Assembly (NCBI GenBank): GCA_035283185.1
Contig: DATEUJ010000227.1
Coordinates: 1-64,000, forward strand
Direction: 5' to 3'
DNA length: 64,000 nt
From: DASSFZ01 sp035283185
Lineage (GTDB): Bacteria; Chloroflexota; Anaerolineae; Fen-1058
In this document: piece after piece, positions 9,573-18,376 of the stretch
Layout of the letters: every line of letters begins with the position of its first letter
Position numbering within the stretch: the stretch's first letter is position 1
Program-made: the position numbers and the translations under genes
The notes under the pieces: generated by a model
What the model was told of the DNA's origin: nothing
The model's database searches: none
Seen by the model: the letters and a program-made list of their open reading frames with translations, nothing else

Positions 9573-9832
9573 GCCAGTTCCTCTTGTGTCATCCGCTCCG
9601 ACCAGCGGGGTGTTATACCGGCCGCTCTCGCCTGGCGAATCATTTCTTGTCTGGAAAGACCGGCGAGTTCAGCCGCCCGGCTAAAAGACACCACGCCTCG
9701 GCTGTACAACACGAGAGCTTCCTGTATCTTGAGCTGGTGCAGGCCAAGAAGGAGTACTTCTCTGAGCCTATCCTGATTTAGCTTGAATGCCTGTGCGAGC
9801 TCATCCGGGACTTCAATCGTAATTTTCTCCAT
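9569..9832 (-). CDS. UPF0175 family (antitoxin-like, ribbon-helix-helix) protein
   Basis: 87 residues beginning MEKITIEVPDELAQA, a ribbon-helix-helix-like strand, then a helical region (YSRGVVSFSRAAELAGLSRQEM) typical of UPF0175 proteins. Members are usually antitoxins of PIN or DUF3368 toxins. ATG 9832 is preferred because GGGGG lies just upstream; a longer frame would enter the dehydrogenase gene. No toxin follows: instead the gene overlaps the cyclophilin start by four bases. It is either an orphan antitoxin or a local regulator. Confidence 0.75.
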   Translation of the reverse strand: MEKITIEVPDELAQAFKLNQDRLREVLLLGLHQLKIQEALVLYSRGVVSFSRAAELAGLSRQEMIRQARAAGITPRWSERMTQEELA

Positions 9833-9840
9833 GTTACCCC

Positions 9841-11157
9841 CTATGGCATTCCCAATCGCACCACCCGCGCCGACACGTCGCGCGGCACCGCGTTGCACGT
9901 ATCGACGAGCAGGCGGGCGCGCCCGGCGACGCGGCGGTAGTCGACCGCGCTGTGGCCGGTCACGACCACGATGCAGTCTGCAGAGGACACGGCGTCGTCG
10001 GTCAACGGGATGGACGCGAGCCGCTCCCGCTTCCGGTGAAACACGTTCCCGCCGACGTGAAACTCCGGCACGTGCGGATCATGATAGCACACCGCTGCGC
10101 CGCGCGCCATCAGCAGCTCCATCACTCGCTCGGCGGGCGAGTTGCGCGCGTCGTCGATATCGCGCTTGAACGCCACGCCCAGCACCAGCACGCTCGCACC
10201 GTCGAGCGCGCGGCCTTGTCTGGAGAGGCCGCGCACGATCAGGTCGACGACGTGATACGGCATGTCGTCGTTTACCTGCGCCGCCAGGTCGATGAAGTTG
10301 GTGTGGAAATCGAACTCGCGCGCCTTCCACGACAGGTACAGTGGATCAACGGGGATGCAATGCCCTCCCACACCTGGCCCCGGCCGGAAAGGCATGAAGC
10401 CGTAGGGCTTGGTGGCCGCCGCGCCGATCACTTCCCACACGTCGATGCCCATGCGCTCGCACAACAGCGCCAGCTCGTTGACAAGCGCGATATTGACGCT
10501 GCGGAAAGTGTTCTCCAGCAGCTTAGATAGCTCGGCCGCGCGCGGCGACGAAACGACGTGCACCGGCGCGCCCATCGTCTCCAGCAGCGCTGCCGCGCGC
10601 CGTGCGCCCTGCGGCGTGAGCGCGCCGACGACTTTCGGCGTGTTCTTGATCGTCCAGCCCTTACTCTCTACCTGTCCGGGATCGATGCGCTCCGGCACGA
10701 ACGCCAGGTCGAAATCGACGCCGGCGCGCAGGCCGGTCGATTCGAGCATAGGCTGCAAAATCTCCTCAGTTGTGCCCGGATACGTGGTCGATTCGAGCAC
10801 GATGAGGTGCCCCTTTTTCAGCCTCGGCTGCACCGACTGCGCCGCGCTGCGAATGTACGAGAGATCGGGCGCGCGATTGGCATCGAACGGGCTGGGAACG
10901 CAGATGAAAATGGCATCGGGCGCGCGCAGCGCCTCCGCATCGGTCGTCGCGGCAAATCGCCCGGCCTCTACGACGCGCCGGACCGCTTCGGCCGGCACGT
11001 CGGGAATGTGCGACGAGCCTCGATTCAGGCTCGCCACCTTCTTCTGATCAATGTCCAGCCCGGTCACCGTGCGGCCCACTTCGGCCAGAGCGACCGCGAG
11101 CGGCAGACCGACGTAGCCCAGGCCGATGACGGCCAGGTGTTGGTCTTGTTCAGACAT
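9841..11157 (-). CDS. nucleotide-sugar 6-dehydrogenase (UDP-GlcNAc/ManNAc dehydrogenase, WecC/WbpA-like)
   Basis: 438 residues with an N-terminal Rossmann domain (AVIGLGYVGLPLA, residues 9-21), a central helical dimer domain and a C-terminal NDP-sugar-binding domain. The catalytic cysteine is in GVGGHCIPVDPLYL, and ESTTYPGT and FVPERIDPG are present. These enzymes oxidise a UDP-hexose(amine) C6 to the uronic acid with two NAD+. It supplies an acidic sugar for the exopolysaccharide whose transferases lie upstream, and is the last gene of the polysaccharide run. AGGAAA precedes ATG. Whether the substrate is GlcNAc, ManNAc or glucose cannot be read from sequence alone. Confidence 0.9.
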   Translation of the reverse strand: MSEQDQHLAVIGLGYVGLPLAVALAEVGRTVTGLDIDQKKVASLNRGSSHIPDVPAEAVRRVVEAGRFAATTDAEALRAPDAIFICVPSPFDANRAPDLSYIRSAAQSVQPRLKKGHLIVLESTTYPGTTEEILQPMLESTGLRAGVDFDLAFVPERIDPGQVESKGWTIKNTPKVVGALTPQGARRAAALLETMGAPVHVVSSPRAAELSKLLENTFRSVNIALVNELALLCERMGIDVWEVIGAAATKPYGFMPFRPGPGVGGHCIPVDPLYLSWKAREFDFHTNFIDLAAQVNDDMPYHVVDLIVRGLSRQGRALDGASVLVLGVAFKRDIDDARNSPAERVMELLMARGAAVCYHDPHVPEFHVGGNVFHRKRERLASIPLTDDAVSSADCIVVVTGHSAVDYRRVAGRARLLVDTCNAVPRDVSARVVRLGMP

Positions 11158-11183
11158 ATGCTCTCATTTCCTGCCGCAGTTGC

Positions 11184-11226
11184 GCGAAGCGTGCGCCGGC
11201 CGTGCGACGGCCGCCGCACGCTTCGC
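11184..11226. repeat. 20-bp GC-rich hairpin between wecA-like and dehydrogenase genes
   Basis: GCGAAGCGTGCG... (11184-11203) pairs with ...CGCACGCTTCGC (11207-11226) with one mismatch and a 3-base loop. It fills half of the 85-base spacer between two co-oriented genes. No T-tract follows on either strand. It may stabilise mRNA 3' ends, attenuate the downstream dehydrogenase gene, or be a dispersed palindromic repeat. Confidence 0.75.
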
Positions 11227-11242
11227 GTGAGTATAACGCGTG

Positions 11243-12292
11243 TCATCCATGGTCGGTCTTTTGGCTGCGGTCTGCCAAGCGAGTTGTGCTATGGAACTGG
11301 ATCTCGAAACGGATCAGTGCGTACAGGCACAGCAGCGCGGCGCCGATCCCCACGGCGTAACCTTCGAGCACGCTGGCCTGTGTGACGAAGACTGCCAGCA
11401 GCCCGAACGCGCCGCCGGCGAGGTACAGAAGGAGCACGGCCTCGCGCGTCGTGAAGCCGGCCTCGACGAGCCGGTGCGACGTGTGGTCTTTGCCGGGCGT
11501 CGTCAGCGGGTTGCGGCCGCGCCGCAGCCGTGAGACGACGACCAGCGTCGTGTCGAACAGCGGAACGCCGAGCACCAGGACGGGCACCATCCACGTGACG
11601 AAGGTGACGTTGTCCGGGAAGCGCAGCTTGATGGCCAGGGTGGCGAGCACGAATCCCAGAAACAGGCTGCCGGAGTCGCCCATGAAAATCGTGGCGGGAT
11701 TGAAGTTGTAGATGAGGAATCCCAGCGATGCGCCCAGCACGGCCGCCGACAGCGCGGCGACGTAGGACTGGCCGCTCAACGACGCGAGGAGCGTGAAGAA
11801 AGCTGCCGCAATCGCGCAGATGCCGCCCGACAGGCCGTCCATATTGTCGAGCAGGTTGAACGCGTTCGTGACGCCGACGATCCACAGCGCGCTCGCCGCG
11901 ACGTTCATCCACGGCTCGGGAAACATCTGCACGACGACGCCCGTGGCGATAGGGATCGCGGCGGCGAAGAACTGGCCGCCCAGCTTGACGAAAGGGTGCA
12001 TGCTCCACCGATCGTCCAGCGCGCCTAACAGCGAGACGAAAGAGCCACCTAGCAGAATGCCCACTAACTGTTGAAACTCAAACCGATCCTGGAAAACCAA
12101 TATCGCCGCCAGGCTGGCGACGACGATGGCTGCGCCGCCTATGCGCGGCATGGGGCGCTGGTGCACTTTGCGCGCGTCGGGCTGGTCGATCAGGCCGAGC
12201 CTCGGCGCGATGCGCCGGGCCAGCGGCGTGCCGCTGATGGCGAGGATCAGCGCGCCCGCGAAAATGAGCATGGCAGTCGTCGCGAAAGTCAT
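11243..12292 (-). CDS. MraY/WecA-family undecaprenyl-phosphate sugar-1-phosphate transferase
   Basis: 349 residues with about ten membrane segments. Diagnostic motifs are DQPDARKVHQRPMPRIGG near the N-terminus, NLLDNMDGLSGG (Mg-binding Asp), IFMGDSGSLFLG and DHTSHRLVEAG. The family transfers a HexNAc-1-phosphate from UDP onto undecaprenyl phosphate on the inner face of the membrane, which starts the repeat unit. It sits between the giant Wzy-like gene and the dehydrogenase gene in the polysaccharide locus, consistent with that initiating role. Sugar specificity is not known. Confidence 0.92.
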   Translation of the reverse strand: MTFATTAMLIFAGALILAISGTPLARRIAPRLGLIDQPDARKVHQRPMPRIGGAAIVVASLAAILVFQDRFEFQQLVGILLGGSFVSLLGALDDRWSMHPFVKLGGQFFAAAIPIATGVVVQMFPEPWMNVAASALWIVGVTNAFNLLDNMDGLSGGICAIAAAFFTLLASLSGQSYVAALSAAVLGASLGFLIYNFNPATIFMGDSGSLFLGFVLATLAIKLRFPDNVTFVTWMVPVLVLGVPLFDTTLVVVSRLRRGRNPLTTPGKDHTSHRLVEAGFTTREAVLLLYLAGGAFGLLAVFVTQASVLEGYAVGIGAALLCLYALIRFEIQFHSTTRLADRSQKTDHG

Positions 12293-12314
12293 GCCTGCAT
12301 TCTCCGCGTGCCAC

Positions 12315-15300
12315 TCACGGGAGCGGCGACTGCGAAGAGCCGCTCAGCGCTGCCTGGACAGCGTCCAGAATCGCCTGTGCGTCGGCCAGGCGCTCCGGGG
12401 GCGCCAACTGCACGGCGGCCTGGGCGTACGGCAGCGCCGCTGCCGGATCGCCTGCCAACAAGAAGATCTGGGCCATCGCGGCCTGATCGAGCCAGTGCTC
12501 CGGATCCTGGCCGCTCAGCTCCAGCGCGCGCTGCGTCGCGCTCGCCGCTTCGTCCAGACGGCCCTGTGGCAGGTAAATGCGCTGCGCCAGCGTGCGCCAG
12601 CCGGGAAGAAAAGTCGGGTTGCGGCTCACGAACTCGACGGTCAATGTCTCGGCCTCAGTGTAATTGCCGTTTGGGATCAGTTGGTCTATCAGGCGTTGCC
12701 AGGCTTCGGGGTTGCTCGGATTGAGGCGCAGCGCCTGCTCGAGCGCCACCTGCGCCTTTTCCGGCTCGTTCCGCACCGTGTACAGGCTCGCCAGATAGTA
12801 GTAGGTGTCGGCAAATTCCTGGTCGAGCGCCAGCGACCGGTCGAGCTTGTTCCCCGCCTCGTCCAGCGCGGCCTGCGCCGCAGCCGCGTCGCCCAACTGC
12901 GATGCCACCTCATACAGCACGAAGTGCACGAGCGCCCATTCGTTCCACAATTGTGCATTATTCGGGCTGAGGTTGGTCGCCTGTTCGTAGAATCCGCTCG
13001 ACTGATCGAGGCGCAGGCGGCGCTCGTCCGTGCTGCCGGCCAGGTCCGACCAGCGCCGATGCAATCGCGCCAGATTGGCCGAGTGATCTGTGTTGAGCGG
13101 GTTCACCTGTCGCGCGCGCTCGAGCGTGACGCGCGCGGCCGTCAGTGCGTCGCGCCGGTTCAGTTGGGAGGTGCGCTCGGCGTCCAGGTTGAACACGGAG
13201 TCGTATGTACTGCTTTCGATGAGCAGCGGCGACCCCTCGTCGGTCGAGGCGGCCGACTTGTTGAGGAATGACGCGCCGAGCGCCAGCATATAGAAGTCTT
13301 CGTCCGGCGCGTGCCGGAGCGCCTGCTTGAGGTGGGCGATGGCGATGTCGCACTGGCTGACCGGCGTGCCGGCGCCATCGCAGGCGTTATTGGCGACGTA
13401 AGGCGCGCCTTGTTTGTAAATGATGTCCGCCCGGATGGAGTTGTAATTGAAGGCGAACACCATCGCCAGCGCGGCAACGGCGATGGGCACGCCGGCGATC
13501 AGGCCCCACTCGCTGGCAAGCGGGAGGGCACGCGCGCGGGCCTCACTGTACAGGCTCAGGGCGATGAAGATCATTGCTGAGAAGACCATCACGTAAAACA
13601 GGGCCAGCAGGCCGGCCATGCCTTCGGCGACGGCGATGAAGCGTCCCATGTACTCGTCGATGCTGGCCGCCGGCCCGGCATTCAATCTGAACAACGTGCC
13701 GATCACGTTGAGCAGGCCGGAGGCGTGGAATATCCAGTAAGTGAGTGAAAACGCGATGGAGACGCCCGCGTACAACCCGGCCGCGCGCCATTGGTTCGCC
13801 GGCGTGATGATGTTGCGCCGCCTCAACTCGGTCAGCGACACGACTGCGCCGAATAGCCAGGTGACGAAAAACATCAGGAGCACGCCAATCGACTGCGCGT
13901 TGTCTTTGTACGGCAGCCGCGTCAACGAGTTCCGTAGCACCTCCATCGCGTCGCGCGGCAACTGGGAAGGCTCGGCGATGGGTGGTGTATTGATAAAATC
14001 GAAGCCGAGCGTGCTCAAGACCATCGCGCCGATCAGCGCCATCGCGATCGTCGAGCCGACCCAGGGTGGCGCGGCTCGTGTGGGCGAGGAGCGCTGCTCA
14101 GGCCGAGGCGCAGGCGGGGCGGCCTTGCGCTTCTTGCCGCGCGGCGCGGCAGGGGTTAGCGGCTTGCCCGCTGTCGCAGGCGCCGGCCGGGCTGCCGGGA
14201 TCGGTGCTGCTTCGGCTTCGTCGGCGGGCACCCAGTTCAGCCCGGCGACGACCAACATCGCCGCGTACGTCCAGAAGTACGTCCGCGTCGCGACGATGGC
14301 GATGCCTGCCAGGCTGATCTCCAGATAATGCGCCAGCATCCCACCAAACAGCGCGATGATCAGGAAGATGTGACCGCTGACGGTGATGGGCTGTCCAGCA
14401 GTATCCCTCTCGCCCGATGTCCACCGCTTGATAAAGTAGATTGCGAAATAAGCGCCAATAGCACCGACTCGCACTACAGCTAATATTGCCAACGCGAGCT
14501 CCAGCGAAGTCAATCTTGGGCCCAAGATCGCCAGCTCAGCGAGAGCGGTGAGCACAGCGCCTGCAAGCAAGTATATCGGCTTAGAGATTCGGGAACCGAA
14601 AGCCCACATGGCTATAAAGTATATGGCAATGATAACGAAGTCTATCGCCAGTAATAATACTTCCGATACGCCGGTAGGGGAGGCGGATACTGCTAGCAGT
14701 GCGGTCAGCACGGCGGCAGAGACCAAAGCAAACGCCATAAAGAGGTAAGCATACCTGGAGGTCTGAGAAGCGAATGCCCAGCGTCCAATAAAGTAGAGTA
14801 AACCGAGGCCGATAATGCCAGCGCCCGTCGCTAGCAGTATCGCCGCTGGGCCAATCGGTGATGTGAGCGTTGCGCTGAAGAGCGTCGCGTCGAGAATGGC
14901 AATCAAGATAGCGGCGACAAAGGCATACACACCGGTGGAGATGCGGAAGTGAAATAGTGCGAAGGTGATAACGTACAGCACGATACCGGCCGTCACGCCA
15001 CCCGGCCAGCCGGTGCCCATGAAGCTCTCATCTTTGACGACACGCAACGCACCGGCTCCGAGTGCGCCGCCAATGATCATCATCGCGATCAGCGTGATAA
15101 TGGCTTTGCGATTTGGCACCCAGCCGATGAACTTGAGCGCGAAGAAGAACACGCTGAGGAACAGGAACTGCTCAGCAAGGAAACCGATCGCGCCGGTGAT
15201 GACCAGCGAATCCCACGTCTCGTTGTGCGATCGGTCGGGTGAGGCATTACGCGCCTCGTAGTGCGCCAGTTCGGGTGGGTAGAAGCGATTATAGGCGACG

Positions 15301-17330
15301 TACATCGACTCGGGGCCATAGCCGATCAGTGTGCGGACGCCGTTAAACGGATCGGTTGCGCCATCGGGGAAGGTGATTGGCTCGTGCGCTCGCACCAGAT
15401 TGACCGCGCCTTCCCAGATCAGCGTGCGCACACGGCCGGTGCCGCCTTCCGATTCGAACAGCGTGCCGAGCGAGCCAAACGCGCCGCTGTCGCGCTGCTC
15501 GACCACCTGGGGTTGATCAGAGAAGTTGACCAGGAACAGGGAAAACGCCCCGATGACTGAGAAGAAGATCCATGATAGCCACAGCCAGCGCGCCGCCGTG
15601 CGCTGCACGCCCGCGAACACGAGCAATGGCACCAAGCCGCCGATGAGCGCGGCTACGGTAGCCAATTCTACCTGAAGCTGGCCAGGGAAAGCCCCCGCCG
15701 CCAAGGCGAGTGCCAACAGCCCGGCCCCGCCAGCGACGATGAGGCTGTAAATGCTCATTTCCAGCGCCTTTAGCACGTCGACCCAGGACATGTCTTTCGT
15801 ACGGCGAGAGATCGCTTCGTCTTTACGCGTCGTGGTAGCCAGAAGCGCAACGCCGAACAGGCCTAGACTCAGTAAGGCGAATGTGACTGAGACAGATGCG
15901 CCGGCTCCGGCAACAATAAACAATACAGCCACTATCCCGCCAACCATGCTCGCCGCCAGGAGCCGGTCGATGAATAGTTCTACCGCCACGTAAGTTTCGG
16001 TCGCGGCAAGCACGTTGCCTTCTGCCTGTCGGCGTAGCCTGTTCAGGATCACGAGCAGGATAAGACCGAACACGCCGATGCTCACGCTCGCGAAGGCGAG
16101 TAGCAGTTCAAGCGGGAGTGATAGAGCAGCAAATAGAGTGATGATGAGCAGGCTAAGACCGCTATTCACAAGGTACCGATATGCGAAGTATTCCAGGCCT
16201 GCGATAACACCGCTCCCAATAAGCCGGCCAAGCTCTGCGCGACCCATGCTGAGAATCAGGATCAGCAGACCAGACAGACCGCTCGTCAACGCGGTAACAC
16301 CAAGCCTGACAAGGTCCGCTGTGCCAGACATTGCGCTGAGGGTGACCAGGGTGATAGCAACGACTATCAGAATCCGTATCACGATGAGGCCGTGTGTACT
16401 CAGTACTTTCGTGAGCATCGCGCGGACCGTTGGTCTCGGTACGATGGTGGCATCCTCATTCGCGTGTGTTGCCTCACTACCGTGCAGAGCGACGCGCAGC
16501 AGCAGCAACCCAACCAATCCGAGAATGAACATGCCCGGCAGCCAGCCCAGCAGCGGGCCGCGGCTGCCCGCGAAGGCGAACGCCAGCAACTGCACCGCGC
16601 CGACGAAGATGTAGGCCGAGGCGCGCAGGATGTCGGACAGGCGCGACTCCTCTTCGGTGAGGATGACGCGGAAGGCTTCGATCGTGCGGCCCAGCGTCAG
16701 GAAGAACGCCATGATGAGATACGCCGCGATAAAGATGGCGTTGCCCATGTTGGCCGCGATGCGCTGCGTGACGTCGCCGCCCCACGGCAGCGGATCGCGA
16801 TCGACGCGCTGCAGGATGCCGTAAAACGCAATCGGCAGACTGGTGACTACGATCGCCGTCACCAGGCGATCAAGCTGGCGGCGCTGGCGCATGTTCATCA
16901 GGATCATCAGGAATACGACGATGTAGGAGAACGTCGTGTACGTGCCCTGCAGGCGCTGGTACGATCCGAGCAGGCTGGTGCGCGGCGTGATCGAGAAGGC
17001 CGTGGCGATGAGGTATACCACGACCAGCGCAAGCGTGGGCAGCACCAGCGGCGTGCGCCAGGTGACGCTGTGGAGCAGCCAGCCTTTGCCGCCGCCGCTC
17101 TCTGGCGCGCCAGCCTTGTTCCTGGCGCGGCCTGTGAATTCCTCGATAGTGCGGACGATCCAGGCGGCGATCATGATCAGCGCGACCGATCGCAGCAGCG
17201 TGATCTTGTCCGGCTCGAATACGCGGCTGGAGTAAATGTTGAAAAAGAGCGGCGCGAGCACGACGGCCGCCAGCCAGCCCGCCTCGATGATCTTGTCGCA
17301 AAACACGCTCAACCGGCTAGAGTTTGTCAT
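12315..17330 (-). CDS. giant Wzy/O-antigen-ligase-like polytopic membrane protein with C-terminal TPRs
   Basis: 1671 residues. The core is an O-antigen ligase/polymerase fold: membrane helices, the FAFAGSRGPLLG segment, and the large periplasmic loop with GYGPESMYVAYNRFYPPE and DRSHNETWDSLVITG. Two extra blocks of membrane hairpins interrupt it (about residues 325-600 and 775-985). A basic Pro/Ala-rich linker (about 1060-1120), five or so more helices and a TPR domain (about 1360-1660) follow. Family members are normally 400-900 residues. ATG 17330 overlaps the epimerase stop by 14 bases, so translation is coupled. The likely role is polymerising lipid-linked repeats outside the membrane, with TPRs holding partners. 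The two extra blocks lie in DNA of visibly lower GC. Confidence 0.8.
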   Translation of the reverse strand: MTNSSRLSVFCDKIIEAGWLAAVVLAPLFFNIYSSRVFEPDKITLLRSVALIMIAAWIVRTIEEFTGRARNKAGAPESGGGKGWLLHSVTWRTPLVLPTLALVVVYLIATAFSITPRTSLLGSYQRLQGTYTTFSYIVVFLMILMNMRQRRQLDRLVTAIVVTSLPIAFYGILQRVDRDPLPWGGDVTQRIAANMGNAIFIAAYLIMAFFLTLGRTIEAFRVILTEEESRLSDILRASAYIFVGAVQLLAFAFAGSRGPLLGWLPGMFILGLVGLLLLRVALHGSEATHANEDATIVPRPTVRAMLTKVLSTHGLIVIRILIVVAITLVTLSAMSGTADLVRLGVTALTSGLSGLLILILSMGRAELGRLIGSGVIAGLEYFAYRYLVNSGLSLLIITLFAALSLPLELLLAFASVSIGVFGLILLVILNRLRRQAEGNVLAATETYVAVELFIDRLLAASMVGGIVAVLFIVAGAGASVSVTFALLSLGLFGVALLATTTRKDEAISRRTKDMSWVDVLKALEMSIYSLIVAGGAGLLALALAAGAFPGQLQVELATVAALIGGLVPLLVFAGVQRTAARWLWLSWIFFSVIGAFSLFLVNFSDQPQVVEQRDSGAFGSLGTLFESEGGTGRVRTLIWEGAVNLVRAHEPITFPDGATDPFNGVRTLIGYGPESMYVAYNRFYPPELAHYEARNASPDRSHNETWDSLVITGAIGFLAEQFLFLSVFFFALKFIGWVPNRKAIITLIAMMIIGGALGAGALRVVKDESFMGTGWPGGVTAGIVLYVITFALFHFRISTGVYAFVAAILIAILDATLFSATLTSPIGPAAILLATGAGIIGLGLLYFIGRWAFASQTSRYAYLFMAFALVSAAVLTALLAVSASPTGVSEVLLLAIDFVIIAIYFIAMWAFGSRISKPIYLLAGAVLTALAELAILGPRLTSLELALAILAVVRVGAIGAYFAIYFIKRWTSGERDTAGQPITVSGHIFLIIALFGGMLAHYLEISLAGIAIVATRTYFWTYAAMLVVAGLNWVPADEAEAAPIPAARPAPATAGKPLTPAAPRGKKRKAAPPAPRPEQRSSPTRAAPPWVGSTIAMALIGAMVLSTLGFDFINTPPIAEPSQLPRDAMEVLRNSLTRLPYKDNAQSIGVLLMFFVTWLFGAVVSLTELRRRNIITPANQWRAAGLYAGVSIAFSLTYWIFHASGLLNVIGTLFRLNAGPAASIDEYMGRFIAVAEGMAGLLALFYVMVFSAMIFIALSLYSEARARALPLASEWGLIAGVPIAVAALAMVFAFNYNSIRADIIYKQGAPYVANNACDGAGTPVSQCDIAIAHLKQALRHAPDEDFYMLALGASFLNKSAASTDEGSPLLIESSTYDSVFNLDAERTSQLNRRDALTAARVTLERARQVNPLNTDHSANLARLHRRWSDLAGSTDERRLRLDQSSGFYEQATNLSPNNAQLWNEWALVHFVLYEVASQLGDAAAAQAALDEAGNKLDRSLALDQEFADTYYYLASLYTVRNEPEKAQVALEQALRLNPSNPEAWQRLIDQLIPNGNYTEAETLTVEFVSRNPTFLPGWRTLAQRIYLPQGRLDEAASATQRALELSGQDPEHWLDQAAMAQIFLLAGDPAAALPYAQAAVQLAPPERLADAQAILDAVQAALSGSSQSPLP

Positions 17331-18282
17331 GATGTTCCCGGAACCAATCGATCGTCGCACGCAGCCCGTCTTCCAGGGAGACGGCGGCGCGAAAGCGCAG
17401 GACGTCGGCTGCCCGGCTCACGTCCGGCACGCGACGCGGCACGTCGCTGAAGTTGTGTCCGTATATGGTCTCGTACGGCACGCGCACGATCCCTGACGAG
17501 GAGCCTGCCGCGTCACGGATGCGCTCGGCGAGGTCACGAATGCTGATCTCGGCAGGCTGCGCCAGGTTGAACACGCCGCCGACGGCCGCGTCCATCGTCG
17601 CCGCGCGCCACGTGCCTTCGACCATGTCGGTGACGTAGGTGAAGCAGCGCGTCTGCGAGCCGTCGCCGTGTACCGTGATCGGATCGCCGCGCAGCGCCTG
17701 CGCGATCATGATGGCGACGACGCTGGCGTAGCCGGTCAGATTGGCGCGCGGCCCGTAGGCGTTAGAATAGCGCACGATCGAGACCGGCAGCTCGCGCTGC
17801 GCGTGATAAGCCTGCGCCAGATACTCGTCGACGATCTTGGCTACGGCGTAGGACCAGCGCGGCACCCGGGTCGGGCCGAGCAGGCTGGCGTCGTCCTCGC
17901 GAAGCGGCTGCCGGTCGCTCCGGCCATACACCTCGGACGACGAGGCCAGGCACACGCGCACGCCGAGTTCGGCAGCCGCCTCGAGTACCACTTCCGTGCC
18001 GCGCACGTTGGATCGCAGCGCGCCGAGCACGTCCTTCAAGACCACGGGCACGCCGACGACGGCGGCCAGATGGCATACCAGGTCACAGCCCTGCGTGACC
18101 TCGCGCACGAGCCGCTCGTCGCAGATGTCACCCTCGACGAAATCGACCTCCAAGTCGGCAAGGTTCTCGCGTCGTCCCGTGCTGAGATTATCCAGCACCC
18201 GCACCTGCCACCCGTCGCGCAGCGCGCGCTCGGCCAGGTGCGAGCCGATGAAGCCTGCGCCGCCCGTGATCAACACGCGCAT
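17317..18282 (-). CDS. NAD-dependent epimerase/dehydratase (extended SDR, UDP-sugar 4-epimerase-like)
   Basis: 321 residues. The Rossmann motif ITGGAGFIGSHL is at residues 5-16, followed by ASSSEVYG and the catalytic YAVAK pair. The substrate-side motif RYSNAYGPRA and a C-terminal sugar-binding lobe are present. It is a full-length extended SDR acting on an NDP-sugar (4-epimerase or decarboxylase type). TATAAT lies seven bases before the ATG with no ribosome site, suggesting a promoter giving a leaderless message here. The 3' end overlaps the Wzy-like gene. Confidence 0.85.
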   Translation of the reverse strand: MRVLITGGAGFIGSHLAERALRDGWQVRVLDNLSTGRRENLADLEVDFVEGDICDERLVREVTQGCDLVCHLAAVVGVPVVLKDVLGALRSNVRGTEVVLEAAAELGVRVCLASSSEVYGRSDRQPLREDDASLLGPTRVPRWSYAVAKIVDEYLAQAYHAQRELPVSIVRYSNAYGPRANLTGYASVVAIMIAQALRGDPITVHGDGSQTRCFTYVTDMVEGTWRAATMDAAVGGVFNLAQPAEISIRDLAERIRDAAGSSSGIVRVPYETIYGHNFSDVPRRVPDVSRAADVLRFRAAVSLEDGLRATIDWFREHHDKL

Positions 18283-18289
18283 GAGCGCA

Positions 18290-18295
18290 ATTATA
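18290..18295 (-). promoter_or_regulatory. -10-like TATAAT, 7 nt before the epimerase ATG
   Basis: A perfect TATAAT on the minus strand ends seven bases before ATG 18282. Transcription would begin at or next to the A of ATG. No good -35 hexamer is visible 16-18 bases upstream. Confidence 0.45.
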
Positions 18296-18334
18296 CATTA
18301 CGCCGCCAAAACGACATTCCCATACGGTGAGAGC

Positions 18335-18376
18335 CAATCGGCGAATCAGCGAGCCAGCGAATCAACGAATCAGCGA
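18335..18376. repeat. degenerate tandem repeat (CGAATCAGCGA units)
   Basis: Four imperfect copies of an 8-11 base unit (GCGAATC / AGCGA) run through the spacer into the last codons of the GT4 gene at 18362. They probably arose by slippage and slightly shape the C-terminus of that protein. Confidence 0.5.

Noticed and set aside
16392..17450. 352-codon plus-strand frame
   Set aside because: Antisense to the Wzy-like and epimerase genes, with Arg/Gln/Asp-rich shadow composition.
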